A DNA stretch of 64,000 nt from Gracilariopsis chorda (GCA_003194525.1 NBIV01000014.1:1-64000); one strand, 5' to 3'; positions 40,301 through 50,333 are shown, counted from the stretch's first letter. Numbers and translations: made by a program. The notes: generated by a model from the letters alone, not told the origin.

Positions 40301-42401
40301 AGCTGGCGAAGTTGGTAAAGATGACGAATTATGGGTGTCACTACTTCAGGTTCTCAAAGAAGTGAGCATGGATGACAGACCAGAGGTTCGCAACTCTGCC
40401 GTCAAGACCTTGACTGGAGCTCTTTCCGCACATAGTTCCCGCTTGTCTGCGATCGCATGGAATAGATGTGTCGCGAAGGCCTTGCTTCCGTTGCTCGAAG
40501 AAGTTATGCAGGGTGGAAATGGCAACCCAGGTGAGGAGGCACCGACGTTGTCGAAAAGCCGGAGCGATGTTCAGTTGTTGCTGCATCACAGTCGAGATAC
40601 TCCCCGGAAGCAATGGAACGAGACTCGTGTACTTGCACTTGCTGGAGTGGCAAAACTATTAAGAACTGCCATGCCGCGGTTATCAGTCCTGAAGGACGAA
40701 AGCGGGAGACCTCTGTTCTTGATGCTAACTGACGGCGGGGCCGAAGGGCTTTGGAGGAAAATGTTGCGAGCGGCTGGAGTTGCAGCGGCTAGTCGAGATG
40801 GGGAAGTGGCAGTAGCTGGGGTTTCTGCTCTGCTTGAACTCCTAAGTGCTGCGGGCCTCGTTGTGGAACCGCAGTCGTCAGTGTCAGCGCCTGAACTAAG
40901 GGTACCGGAAGAGTCAAAGAGCTCTGAGCCCGTGCCGAAGCTTTCTTCTTCGAGTTTTTGGATCCCTTCGTTTGTTGGGACTAGCGGGGAAGAAGCATCA
41001 GGAGAAGATGTTGGCAACTCTCCGGCTATTAGCAGACAGGGAAGCGTGAGTTTATGGGAAGCAGTATGGAGCGCCTTGAGTGAAGTCACTGGGGGAAACG
41101 AAGGTATTAGAGTACACGAGAACATCGAGAAGTTCACGGCAAAGAAACTAGAAGTTGTTGATGAGAAGGCACTGCGAATTCTATCCGAAGGTCTCATAGC
41201 GGCACGGAAACAGCTTGCTGACAAATTCACGCCGAGTAGCTCTAGAACACTTGTAGAAGTACTTATGGTGTTGTCGCTGGGGAGGCAGGGTTCCGAGTCA
41301 ACGGCAAACTCAGAGGCAAAGGACGGAGTTTCTGAGGTTCAAGATGTAACATTGCAAGGCTTGGAAGATTTGTCTTTTGGGAACGACGAAGCAAGCTGGA
41401 GCGCGCTTATTGAAGGAATGCTCGGAATTGTCTCCCGAGGCGACCTTTCTGGAGGGAGCCGTCATGCGTTAAGCACGAGGATCATGAGACTTTTGTCACG
41501 CATGTATCAAAGTGAGGAAACACCTACCGCTGTAAAAGCCTCGCAGACTGCACGCGTTTTACGGGTGCTGGGAAAGATCATGGTCAGCAGTAGCTCACCA
41601 CACTACAACAAGAACAAAGTGAGTGTTGGAGACAGGAATATGGGAATCAAGAAGGGTCCGGAAACTTCTCAACCGCTTTGGATGCAGGCAACAGAAGTTG
41701 TCATCACTGCCATGAAACGCGGGTCAGAGGAGTGCAGTCCAGATCTGAGCGAAGAAATATGGCAAGAGTTTGGAAAGCTTGTCAACGATATGCTATTCAA
41801 GGAAAGAAAGTATAGTTACGAAAACAAGCACATCATTGAAGAACGCGAACAGCGAGAAAGTAACGAAATACGGCTCATTGAATGCGTTAAGGACGGCTTG
41901 AGTCGTATGGGCTCGGAAACATCCTTGGCAACGAAACAGAGACTGGTCCGTATCATAGCAAGAGGGGCTGAAGAAGGCCAAAGCCGTGGTCGTCCGCGTT
42001 TCGTGAGAGGATGTCAGAAGAAACTATTTCAACTCGCAGATGGTGCAACACAAAATGGTGAGGATGCAAACATTAAGGAAGAATGCGGAGACTGTGTGGT
42101 TGAAACATGTTCAAAGGTGCTTGGTCAGTATAACGCAGACGGTCATCGAGCCGGAAAGTGCCCACTGCCAGCGGCTCGGCGGGCAGAAGCTGTATTCTTG
42201 TTGCAGCAATTACGAAAAATGAGGAGAGTTGATGGTTGGGGACAACATCTTACTTCATTGTACGCCAGATTATGTGAGTGTGTTGACAGTCGTGACGAAG
42301 CAGTGAGATGGTTGGCAAAAGAGTTGCTTGATGAGTCTGCGCCGATTTCCCCAAGAAATCAAGTGCGTAGAGGGGGCTATAGGACAGAATTGCGTACATG
42401 A
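37386..42401 (+). CDS. MON2: MON2-like large HEAT-repeat protein of Golgi/endosome traffic
   Basis: A 1671-residue protein counted from the first in-frame ATG. MON2 is a scaffold related to the BIG/GBF Arf-GEFs but without a Sec7 domain; it works with flippase Neo1 and Dop1 in Golgi to endosome transport. Evidence: the N-terminal DCB-like helix EADLRALSADARRRNPQLKEA at about 65, a block FQDVHSGTLSSVYSILESHG near 840, and DDRPEVRNSAVKTLTGAL followed by WNRCVAKALLPLLEEV near 995, all with the MON2 pattern. Most of the rest is HEAT-like amphipathic helix. The C terminus is divergent. The true start is unclear: residues 1-60 cross a 13-nt C run (37470-37482) and look like a translated leader, and no other in-frame ATG lies before the DCB helix, so a 5' intron or upstream exon is possible. 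Confidence 0.83.
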   Translation: MSIYLSLLSLEKLPLFRHIYSCIPPTNSPPPPHSHTTLQLAASNNIPHAPCTTQTAFQNLFLRTLEADLRALSADARRRNPQLKEAAERVILSLKEADDAQSEANATDQAASVFCTACESPQHSSLQSPDSAHLKVSLRAVSCLHRLVTHRALTPSRLPELLHALQTLTSTCCDDNITLKVLQTLLSLLTVRSYTRSLSEHHLSRAFSLLFHLKSARNHHKGNPATNALSAISNFSTPAAADRGIIEQTAKAAFRQVSSDLFAAAADATVRTAVERQAPAGEFIPLAVFPSEASAAFSLFLDLCHAVSGESFTWLSTTPSDRSHPFEATLALEVIDDSLATNISLFAGQPVFSELLLARLCPSIHKLLHTTRDKAVLKSLFSLIVTLVRNYWRNLTPDAETFCSALTTMAALADENERKTRHHSWAAIYAMEALRCIFRSVPNEPSPLLDFARSFDLGDAGGKCVSGVIATASDEITFSESLMLGLLPAPPITGTMKPFAKLITNTPDFMAAIAVGLHIDIVRAADEAVQKNLHNVAALLISNDATGKVVTMLGSIVEGRTIPSDLTDASVAHQEAQLNAFKAVVGSIARIAVVSNACKFDALREKAIGTLCSACAGCVRLKPSAKEIPIASKRLHALFEALLDVASECRASLGRSWIPVIDALDQLDALNKNAAMSNDRDVKAFASSTGELEETIRTLMSSTTDLPWDSCHDLISALVRCSRQSVTMLGKNNNGEEPKRLGSEPNIVRMFGIEGAEIAMLNALKRADSREVAVPSALWQLLTGHLTSICTDMASQPTRAFALNSLTRLVCGALDGGNESVIPHERMVTPFLDLFSSPFQDVHSGTLSSVYSILESHGEQLRGDSAWTIILQILSMATGIQSVPKGDNLEDTSEENVTTNHKHPAFQPSPENVSDGFKLVQVIADDFLPSINKKSFPAWLNVLGLYSRQVQDVNVALTSIGLMWRTADFIAKAGEVGKDDELWVSLLQVLKEVSMDDRPEVRNSAVKTLTGALSAHSSRLSAIAWNRCVAKALLPLLEEVMQGGNGNPGEEAPTLSKSRSDVQLLLHHSRDTPRKQWNETRVLALAGVAKLLRTAMPRLSVLKDESGRPLFLMLTDGGAEGLWRKMLRAAGVAAASRDGEVAVAGVSALLELLSAAGLVVEPQSSVSAPELRVPEESKSSEPVPKLSSSSFWIPSFVGTSGEEASGEDVGNSPAISRQGSVSLWEAVWSALSEVTGGNEGIRVHENIEKFTAKKLEVVDEKALRILSEGLIAARKQLADKFTPSSSRTLVEVLMVLSLGRQGSESTANSEAKDGVSEVQDVTLQGLEDLSFGNDEASWSALIEGMLGIVSRGDLSGGSRHALSTRIMRLLSRMYQSEETPTAVKASQTARVLRVLGKIMVSSSSPHYNKNKVSVGDRNMGIKKGPETSQPLWMQATEVVITAMKRGSEECSPDLSEEIWQEFGKLVNDMLFKERKYSYENKHIIEEREQRESNEIRLIECVKDGLSRMGSETSLATKQRLVRIIARGAEEGQSRGRPRFVRGCQKKLFQLADGATQNGEDANIKEECGDCVVETCSKVLGQYNADGHRAGKCPLPAARRAEAVFLLQQLRKMRRVDGWGQHLTSLYARLCECVDSRDEAVRWLAKELLDESAPISPRNQVRRGGYRTELRT

Positions 42402-42500
42402 CAACTGGTAGGGTTTTGCTATGACATGCAACATTGTACAGAAGCACTAACACTAATAGGGTTAGACCGAAGGGTAAGGGTTACATCGAAAGGGGCGCCT

Positions 42501-43229
42501 CTAGGGATTGCTTAAGATGTCGTGTACAATACTCTGCAATTCCTCAGGGGTTGCCCATGGCCGTACAGCTGCGTGAATCTGCCCACGATCATTGATCCTT
42601 CGCTCTAATCGGAAGCCTTTTCTTGGTAGCACGTACCCATTTGCAGGGACCCCTTTCGCAGGACAGTAATCATTACCACCATCTCCAACGTAAACAACCT
42701 TGTGACCCAAATACTTGCTCATAAGACCGTCTAACACTTTGCCTTTACAAATGTTGACTGGACATTGTGGACAGGAATGAGATTCCGATTCAAATGGACG
42801 GACGAAAACACGATCGTTGTCGACATGAGCAGGGTTCGTGAAGATCCCTGCAGTGAAATTCCTTGCGGATAGATTGTTAGCTCGTAAGCATGCATCGATG
42901 TACAGACTATTCGCGTCAGATGCAATACAGCATTCGACTTGCGGGGTCTGCGAAAGAGTTACTAGCGTTTGTTGTATAGGTGTTGGCATGGGCGTTTCTG
43001 CAGCGCTGTTCAGAATTTGGTCTGGTGAGATGTTGCGAGAGTGAAGTACGCCTAGCACTTCATTTATAAGAAACGTCCACCCGCGTTGACGAAGTGTGTG
43101 GTTGTTCAAATGCGTATCATGGAGATCAGGAGCGAGCTTGTCGACGGGTTGAAGGTCTGTATTACCCTGCACGAGAGTGTCATCGAAATCAAAGACGAAG
43201 AGGTGTTTTTGCGCGGGCATGGTGGTCAT
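42501..43229 (-). CDS. HAD-family phosphatase of the PHOSPHO1/PHOSPHO2 group
   Basis: A 242-residue enzyme. HAD motif I is FVFDFDDTLV (catalytic Asp pair DFD) at about residue 11-18. It continues with a conserved Asn-Thr-Asp (NTD) and the mid-domain Asp motif CCIASDANSLYIDACLR. The Cys block SHSCPQCPVNICKGKVLDGL matches the family's CxxCPxNLCK segment. Motif III/IV is VVYVGDGGNDYCPAKGV, and the end is VLPRKGFRLERRI. PHOSPHO1 acts on phosphocholine and phosphoethanolamine, while PHOSPHO2 prefers pyridoxal phosphate; which applies cannot be told. The longer open frame upstream has no ATG, so M at 43229 (MTTMPAQK) is the first start, with another three codons on. Stops of this gene and MON2 are 99 bp apart, convergent. 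Confidence 0.9.
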   Translation of the reverse strand: MTTMPAQKHLFVFDFDDTLVQGNTDLQPVDKLAPDLHDTHLNNHTLRQRGWTFLINEVLGVLHSRNISPDQILNSAAETPMPTPIQQTLVTLSQTPQVECCIASDANSLYIDACLRANNLSARNFTAGIFTNPAHVDNDRVFVRPFESESHSCPQCPVNICKGKVLDGLMSKYLGHKVVYVGDGGNDYCPAKGVPANGYVLPRKGFRLERRINDRGQIHAAVRPWATPEELQSIVHDILSNP

Positions 43230-43839
43230 CTGCTGTAGCACTTTGGTTGACGAAAGGAGACAGAGGATGATGACGCAGGCACAACGCCACAATTTGAGTT
43301 CTCATCGTACTGTTAAGGTAACAGTGTTACCAAGGAAAAAGAACCTTATTTCTCGCGCTTTTTGCGGTGCCGTACTAGATGGCTACTTCAGAGCAGAACG
43401 TTCGCCACTACTGCTACTGAAGGTTTCTCGCCACGCGAGGCGAGAAACGAGTTTCATGTGACAACAACCGCATGATAACTCCGTCCAATTTCTTGATCTG
43501 ACTCCCACTCCCATTCCTCGTCAGAGCCTTTCTGCATATTATCAACGCCACCCCACACACAGGAGAGGCACGTGCCCGTAAACACACACACACACAAAGG
43601 AGCCTTCACACACAAAGACAACTGCTGACTATTTAACAACTCAGGGCATATTTGCGTAGTTATGTATATCAACACTGCTAACAGGTTCACGATTGAAAAA
43701 AAAAGCTGACCTGCGTAAAGAGTTCAATCGCCGCTCCATTTCGTTTTCCTAGGCCGATGAGGAATTCCGCGGTCACCACCCGAAACAAAAAGAAACATGA
43801 ACATCAGCGTACATCAAATCCCGTACATTGTTTTCATTC
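43230..43839. other. No gene recognised
   Basis: Upstream of the PHOSPHO-like gene. Contains a CA tract near 43580-43596 and the left target duplication of LINE-B copy 1 at 43827-43839. No supported ORF. Confidence 0.4.
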
Positions 43840-44266
43840 TTCTTCTTCTTCTTTAGTATGGTCCGTTGCTCCTGATTTCGAAGCGACAGGAGATCTATCT
43901 AATTACAGGTAGTTCTCTCTCTTGAAGAAGGCCAAAAACTTTGATGGCCATTTTCTAATCATTTCTAAAAGCGATTTGTCTTCTCTTTCTCTAGCCGCGG
44001 GGAGTTCATTGCGACGGGTTCCGTTAGTCCGCGGACAGCGGAACAGAACGTGATCCACATCTTTCTTGACTGCTGTGCCACACTCACAACGCACTACTTT
44101 CTTATTCAGATAAGGACCCACTGGATGTAAGGAAGGGACATGCCTCGTCGCTAAATGAGCGAGCGTTACTTCTGCTTTTCTTGCCTCTCTTGCCTCGTAT
44201 TCCGCACTACTCCTCAAAACACTTTTGCTCTTGCTCTTCTCCTTTAGCTGCGCTTTCACGTCCGCA
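43840..44266 (-). mobile_element. LINE-B retrotransposon 3' end (copy 1), with 13-bp target duplication
   Basis: A 5'-truncated non-LTR retrotransposon insertion in minus orientation. It is bracketed by ATTGTTTTCATTC at 43827-43839 and 44267-44279. The end next to the left copy is the (GAA)n tail (TTC on the plus strand, 43840-43855). The open frame ending at 43903 encodes a linker helix, then RHVPSLHPVGPYLNKKVVRC, ECGTAVKKDVDHVLFRCP, and the tail IRKWPSKFLAFFKRENYL. The C-x-C...H-x4-C finger is that of LINE ORF2 C termini. The frame is intact up to the truncation point, and the clean duplication suggests a relatively recent event. Confidence 0.8.
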
Positions 44267-44279
44267 ATTGTTTTCATTC

Positions 44280-46879
44280 GTTCTTCTTGTACAGAGAGTT
44301 CTTTCATATGCATTGCTTCTACTCTTTCGCAATTAGTAAAAAGAACCCATAAACATGAATACATACTTGTGTGTCCGTTTTTGTTGTGGTGGAATGCGGA
44401 TCATTAACAATGAAGATGCCTGTTTCCAAAGCAACATACAGGCACCAAGTTTTTGAGAACTAATCACTGCCTTGGAAACGACCAAGCTTGAAAGAATGAA
44501 GAGGAATGCTCATTGAAGATAAAAGTAGACAATGACCAAAAAAAGTGTATCGGTATTCTGTGAAGAGAGAAGCACCAAAGTTGAAAGGGCAATAGGGGAG
44601 TACTGGGGGTAAAAGGTTATCCTTGTATTTATCCTTGTACCTTTTAGGAGCTGTGTCTAGCTCCTTGCCGCAGTAATTGCATGCGTGTGTGTGCCTGTGC
44701 GCGATTTCGTGGGCGTGTTCCTCATTCCGAAAACACGGTAGGGTTTCGCACTAGACGAAACCTTCTCGATCTGTGAAGACCAGCACCTGCTTGTGCCATG
44801 TTTGAACCCATTCTCCCAATTTTCCACGGGGGGAGCACCCGGATGTAACCTCAGCGTGTACGCCAATAATCAGCTGAAACAGAAGTTTTATGTACACAAA
44901 TACAATCGACTCGACTCGGTTGTTGTCGACAAAGAAGATAAGAATTCCTACAACGCTTCCTGAATTAGTTGCTTGCGCCCGTAAACTTGCACACACCCAA
45001 ACAATCGACTGTACCATACAATGCAATTTCGAGGTCAGGGGCGTACTCGTCGAGACGGATCAGACTGCTGATCATCTTGACTTCCCTCGTGTTCTGCAGA
45101 AGCAGAAAAGCACACTGAAGAGGAACACCGTCCCCATTCTTGTAGATTGCCTACGCGTCAAAGTTTGGCCAGCGAGTAACTTTGGGCGATAGAAATGTAT
45201 GAATACGAGTCATTGAGATATCCGAGGATACCCCTTCGCTCTACCTTGACATCGGAAAAGCCCTTTTCAAAGGGTGTCTTGAACCAAAACTGTCCATACA
45301 TTTGCATGCTCCCTAAGTTTCTAAAAAAGATTCTAATGCTCTTGTTGCTGTCTATGAAAGTGGTGCATTGTACCGATAATGGACGGCCTTTGATGGGCAT
45401 CGTTATGGCTCAGGATCGACTAGTATCCCTTAGCAAAAGGCATGCAGTCTGCTTATGCGGCGCCGGTCGTTGTAGATGTCTGCAACCGCGTTTGGCTCCC
45501 CGTGTCTAGCTATGAGTACCGTCACCCGCTTTTCTCTTTTCGCTTTGGGATCTGCGCTGACCTGTTGACTGTTCCGCTCTGTTCACAAGAGTTACTGTTG
45601 TTTTGTTCTTGCTCGTAAGCTCTTCATTCGGACGAAGCCTATTTCCGACTTCGACGCACTAACCTTTGTAACCGCGCCCGAAAGCCAAGTCCTCGAGGCA
45701 GGCCCTGGGGCGGATCGATTTTGCTTCCACTTCGGTCGGTACACTACGGCTGACGGACTTATGCCTTGTGCCCAAAGTGGGACCACTGGCTGTTCCTGTG
45801 TGATCCCTCAGCGCAGTACGAATCCAGCAAGAAGCGACCCGGTACCCGCAGCTCTAGAGATGCACTATGACTGTTCTACCTTGAGTCCTTCTTCTTCAGT
45901 TCGCCTGGACGAGTCTAGCGACAAGTGTTCTATAATCGACTTGAATAGTACTGCTACCTATGAGGCGTTTATGCCAGGTGTAGTGGAAAAGAGAACCCCG
46001 ATGAATTGAAGGAAAAACTATGAAGCGACGAACTGTGATTCGATGGTGAATGAGCTATGGCAGAGAACAGTGGTCACATCATCAGTTTCTCTGTTCTTCG
46101 TTGTCGATGTGCATGATGCAGATGCGCTGGCAGTGGCTGCGGAAAGCATCGCAATTCCCGTGAAATGCAGGGCCCAGATGACAAAAGCTATTGATCAGGA
46201 TTCGAAACCGTGCCACCAATATTTCATGAGCGGGCAATAGATTCAGTGTCGACAGCAACAGTCCAAACTCGATCCTTTTCTATGAAGAAAAATGTATCAA
46301 CAAGACGACTCAAAGAAGGCTAAGTTTAACCCTCTTCCCTTCACACTTCACTGAACCTAACCCGTGGAAGAGTTTGTCCAAAAGGGGAGGTGCCTAGGAA
46401 GCTCTCCGTTGAGGCACCCTTCTATGAGGTTGAGCGGACTTTTTGTCTCGACGTATTGCTTTGTATGACTCCGGTTAGGGGTAAGTCACAAGCGATGGGA
46501 CGGGAGTGACGGTTGGGTGCGATAATTTCGGAAGCCATTAGCAGGACTCCAATCACATTCGAACACAGCACTTCCAATGGGATACGACACGTCGCACCAG
46601 CATATTCCACGAAGCTGTCAGAGCTATCTTATGCGACGCCACGGGGCCAACAACGCCCTCCTTGAAGTGCTGATGACGCCACTTGCACCTCATGCCGGTC
46701 GGTACACCCCCATTCACCGGTATTCCGACCAAAGAGCCGCCGTCCTTCTAGGTACAGGCATGTTCAGGTAGCAAATCCTGCGCTCTAGTCCCATCCTCCA
46801 CCCAAAAACCCCCGCCCATTCCCGGCGGCCAGTTCCAGTTATCGCATACACTGCTAACGCCTACCTTCCTCCTCCTACT
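44280..46879. other. No gene recognised
   Basis: About 2.6 kb with short frames on both strands, none with a domain. A 104-codon plus frame (45195-45509) and an overlapping 100-codon one (44890-45192) are anonymous. The last 100 bases before 46880 form the C-rich AMP deaminase leader. Confidence 0.35.
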
Positions 46880-49138
46880 ATGGAGCACGCTGCTCCCTCG
46901 GACGACCCAGCCCCGATGCACCCGGCCGTAGACGAGGAAGACACCCTCACTAGTGCTACGCTGGACCATCGTCGTTCCACCATGCGTTCAGCCGCCGCAA
47001 ATTTCAAAAGATTGGAGCCGCCATCTCCAAATCACTTTCGCCGCCTCTCGGTTACGCCCGGACCGCGCACCTCGTTCGAAGAACACAGCGCGAAGAACCT
47101 ACGCCGTGCTGTAGCACTGCGTGAACGCTGGTTATACCGTCCTCAAGTGCCGGAATGGGTCAATTACCGCAAACCCAGAACCACGAACGAAGATGTTTCT
47201 TCCGTCTTTGTCTCCCCTCCATATGACCCTTTTGAACCGCGATTGCCACCCGCATCAGACCATGTGTGCCAATGGTACAACGGCGTGGTTAACGTTTTCA
47301 CTAACCGAGTCAATGTCATGAGACGTCAGCCACTGATTCGTGGCACCAAACTACATGACTTTGCACGAGATCTTGTAGCGTTGAGCGCCATTATGAACGA
47401 CCCCGATACGAGGTCGTTCTGCCATCGTAGATTAGTTTTGCTTCAAGAAAGGTTCAATATGTACCTTCTATTGAATGATAACCAGGAGAGACTGGAACAA
47501 ATTGCCGTTCCACACCGAGATTTCTACAACGTTTCCAAAGTCGATGTACACGTCCATCACTCATCGATGACCAACCAAAAGCACCTTCTCACGTTTATCA
47601 AGCACAAGGTTAAGAAATTTGGCAATGAAACGGTATTAGCTAATCGAGAAGATCCGAACGGAAAGCCACTAACGCTCAATCAAGTATTTAAGTCACTCGA
47701 CCTTCAACCTCACGAACTTAGTGTAGACACACTTGACGTGCATGCGGACAACACAACTTTCCACAGATTCGATCGCTTCAATCTGAAATACAACCCATTC
47801 GGGCAGTCCAGGCTACGTGAAGTGTTTATGAAAACGGATAATTTCATCAAGGGCAGGTATCTTGCCGAACTGACTCGCGAGGTTTTTGAAGACTTACGGA
47901 GCACCAAGTATCAGAATAGCGAGTACCGCATCAGCATCTACGGTCGAGATGCCATGGAATGGGACAAACTTGGAACATGGTTCGAGGATCATCGACTATT
48001 TAGCCACAACGTACGATGGCTCATTCAGATTCCACGGTTATTCAGCATATATAGGCAAATGGGAAGACTCAACTCGTTCCAAGACATGTTGGATAACATT
48101 TTCAACCCAGTTTTTGAAGCAACGGTAGATCCGGGCTCACACCCGCAGGTGTCACGTTTGTTACAACAGATTGTTGGCTTTGACACGGTTGACGATGAGA
48201 GTCAACCACAAGCACGGGTAGACTTGAGAAGATGTGGACCGCCCGAAACATGGACGAGTGATGAAAACCCACCGTACAGCTACTACTCATTTTTCATTTA
48301 CAGCAACCTTGCTGTGCTGAACAAGCTGCGGGAGTCCAAGGGCATGAACACGTTTGCTTACCGTCCACATGCTGGGGAAGCAGGGGACATTGAACATCTC
48401 GCAAGCTCATTTCTGCTGGCTCACGGTATTAACCACGGGTTGAATCTGAAGAAGAGCCCTGTGCTTCAATACCTGTTCTACCTGACTCAGATGGGAATTG
48501 CAATGAGCCCGCTAAGCAACAACGCGTTGTTCTGCGAACTTACAAAGAATCCACTGCCGACATTCTTCCAACGCGGACTGAACGTGACTCTGTCGACGGA
48601 CGATCCACTGCAGTTCGCGTTCACCAGAGAGCCGTTGATGGAGGAATATTCAGTAGCTGCGCAGGTATGGAAGCTTTCGAATACTGATCTGTGTGAATTG
48701 GCCAGAAACTCAGTACTGCAGTCCGGGTTCGAGGCATGTGTGAAAGCGGCGTGGCTGGGGAAAGATTGGTACAAGAGTGGAGAGGCTGGAAATGACATTT
48801 CGAGGACGAATGTTCCCTCGATTCGGCTTTGCTATAGGTACGAGACGTTACTTGAAGAACTGAAGCTGATTTATGACGACGGGGTTCCTCGGGACATTTT
48901 TGTGTTGCCGACGTTCGTGTACTGCGGTGGCGGTAGTTATGGGGATGGAATGGGGGATGGAGAGAATGTGCGGGGTGGTGAAACAGTGGCCGATGGTGTG
49001 GAGGTCGGGGTGGAGGGGGACGGACACAATGGCAGAAGGGGGGTGGGGAACGAGAACGACGTGATACAAAGGGCAAACTATGACGGTGCGAGCTTGATGA
49101 GCAGCGCAGGTGTGGCGTCTGATGGGCAGATAATGTGA
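46880..49138 (+). CDS. AMPD: AMP deaminase
   Basis: A 752-residue enzyme converting AMP to IMP and ammonia in the purine nucleotide cycle. The metal site starts with KVDVHVHHSS at about 222 (family KVDTHVHHSA), followed by NQKHLLTFIKHKVKKF. Downstream landmarks are KYNPFGQSRLREVFMKTDNF, FAYRPHAGEAGDIEHL (second metal His and catalytic Glu), INHGLNLKKSPVLQYLFYLTQ, the MSPLSNNALF block, and the closing VTLSTDDPLQFAF with the metal Asp at about 571. It ends with EEYSVAAQVWKLSNTDLCELARNSVLQSG. All catalytic residues are intact. Residues 1-100 are a variable N terminus, and residues 680-752 are a Gly/Asp-rich tail not usual for the family. The start ACTATGG follows a pyrimidine-rich leader. Cytosolic location is expected. 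Confidence 0.96.
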   Translation: MEHAAPSDDPAPMHPAVDEEDTLTSATLDHRRSTMRSAAANFKRLEPPSPNHFRRLSVTPGPRTSFEEHSAKNLRRAVALRERWLYRPQVPEWVNYRKPRTTNEDVSSVFVSPPYDPFEPRLPPASDHVCQWYNGVVNVFTNRVNVMRRQPLIRGTKLHDFARDLVALSAIMNDPDTRSFCHRRLVLLQERFNMYLLLNDNQERLEQIAVPHRDFYNVSKVDVHVHHSSMTNQKHLLTFIKHKVKKFGNETVLANREDPNGKPLTLNQVFKSLDLQPHELSVDTLDVHADNTTFHRFDRFNLKYNPFGQSRLREVFMKTDNFIKGRYLAELTREVFEDLRSTKYQNSEYRISIYGRDAMEWDKLGTWFEDHRLFSHNVRWLIQIPRLFSIYRQMGRLNSFQDMLDNIFNPVFEATVDPGSHPQVSRLLQQIVGFDTVDDESQPQARVDLRRCGPPETWTSDENPPYSYYSFFIYSNLAVLNKLRESKGMNTFAYRPHAGEAGDIEHLASSFLLAHGINHGLNLKKSPVLQYLFYLTQMGIAMSPLSNNALFCELTKNPLPTFFQRGLNVTLSTDDPLQFAFTREPLMEEYSVAAQVWKLSNTDLCELARNSVLQSGFEACVKAAWLGKDWYKSGEAGNDISRTNVPSIRLCYRYETLLEELKLIYDDGVPRDIFVLPTFVYCGGGSYGDGMGDGENVRGGETVADGVEVGVEGDGHNGRRGVGNENDVIQRANYDGASLMSSAGVASDGQIM

Positions 49139-49754
49139 AGTTACGTCGAGGTACAGTGGAAGCGTGCTGAAGGACGAATGAGCAGGGAGGGAGAAGGAGA
49201 GAGGGGTTGGGTGTTGTGGACTTGGGGTGTCGGTGATCACACTCACGAGATAGCTGTGAGCTGTGCGTATACTACGGGGGTCGCCAGCATGTGGCGGACG
49301 AACGACAGGGGAGGAGGCGGAGACGGAGACGACGAAGGCGCTGTGCCATTCCACGCACTACTCGCATTACACAGCAGCGCCATGCGCGGCGCGTTCCACG
49401 ACTGCATCATTGCGCAGCAGCGCAACATACACGCACACGCCAAGCCGCACCACCTTCGGCCCGCGCTGCCCTTGCTGCCCTCGCTGTAAAATTTGCCGCC
49501 GTGGCACATGCGTCGCCGCCGCCCTCACACCTCCATCACACTGCTGCACACTTGTCGCCCCGTGCCACTCGTTAAAGCTCGCCCCTCTCCGCCCCACCTC
49601 TGTCCTCCCCCCTCCCCCCTCCCCCTTGCCCTCCCCCTTGCCCTCCCCTTGACCGACCCACACAACAGCCCTGCCCCTGCCTCCCCCTCTCCCCCCGCCG
49701 CCAACGTCTCCCCCCCCCCCCCCCCCCCCCCCCCCCGTCTCCGCCACACCCCCC
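49139..49754. promoter_or_regulatory. C-rich leader of the downstream gene, with a 27-nt C run
   Basis: Upstream of the hypothetical gene at 49755. Plus-strand pyrimidine content is extreme from 49580. It contains repeated CCCTCCCCCTTG units near 49610-49650 and a C homopolymer at 49710-49736, ending 18 bases before the ATG. Overlapping short frames on both strands arise from this composition. Confidence 0.45.
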
Positions 49755-50333
49755 ATGCAGTCCGATTCCGCGCCGTCAGCAGCCGCTGCTGCTGCGCAGA
49801 CCCATCTGTCCTCCATGTTCACAGCGCTCATCTCCAGTTTGGACCGCGCTTCCAGGGAGAACCTGTGTCATGTGCTACACCACTGTCACACCCGTCTGTC
49901 TCCGCGTACTCATCTGCCCGTAATGTTCTTCAACGAGCGCGACGAAATCACCTATCAAACCGCCTATCCGTACCTGAACCACCAACCCGTTCCTCCGCAA
50001 CGCCCAAGTCGCGCCTGGGATCAAGCTCATCGCACCGCTTTGCACTACCTCCAACTCGTTCACGCTTCCACCCAACCTGCGAAACCAATCCGTAATGTCG
50101 CCCCCCCACGGCCCCAGCACACCCCACCAGAACAGCACCACCAGTTGCACCCTGTGGAAGAGCTCAGCAATGATTTCGACGACGATTCATACATCTCCGA
50201 TTCGGATATGTCATACGTATCCCACATGTCAGACGTAACCTATGAATCTTCGCAAACCGTTCAGTCACACCCCAAGTGTCTCCCTTCATATTCGAATCAC
50301 TACGAATTGCAATCTTCTCAAAAGCACCTTTGA
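49755..50333 (+). CDS. Hypothetical 192-residue protein
   Basis: An intron-free frame from ATG 49755. Residues 1-20 include an Ala run (SAAAAAAQ). Residues 20-95 are helical and look ordered: SSMFTALISSLDRASRENLC, HVLHHCHTRL, then ITYQTAYPYLNHQPVPPQRP and AWDQAHRTALHYLQLVH. The rest is Pro/His/Gln-rich, then acidic and Ser/Tyr-rich (EELSNDFDDDSYISDSDMS), resembling a regulatory tail. No family, signal or membrane helix was recognised. The poly-C leader like that of neighbouring genes supports it being a transcribed gene. Confidence 0.5.
   Translation: MQSDSAPSAAAAAAQTHLSSMFTALISSLDRASRENLCHVLHHCHTRLSPRTHLPVMFFNERDEITYQTAYPYLNHQPVPPQRPSRAWDQAHRTALHYLQLVHASTQPAKPIRNVAPPRPQHTPPEQHHQLHPVEELSNDFDDDSYISDSDMSYVSHMSDVTYESSQTVQSHPKCLPSYSNHYELQSSQKHL

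Noticed and set aside
44890-45509. Overlapping 100- and 104-codon plus frames
   Set aside because: No conserved motif, frames shift and overlap; could be decayed transposon but not assignable.
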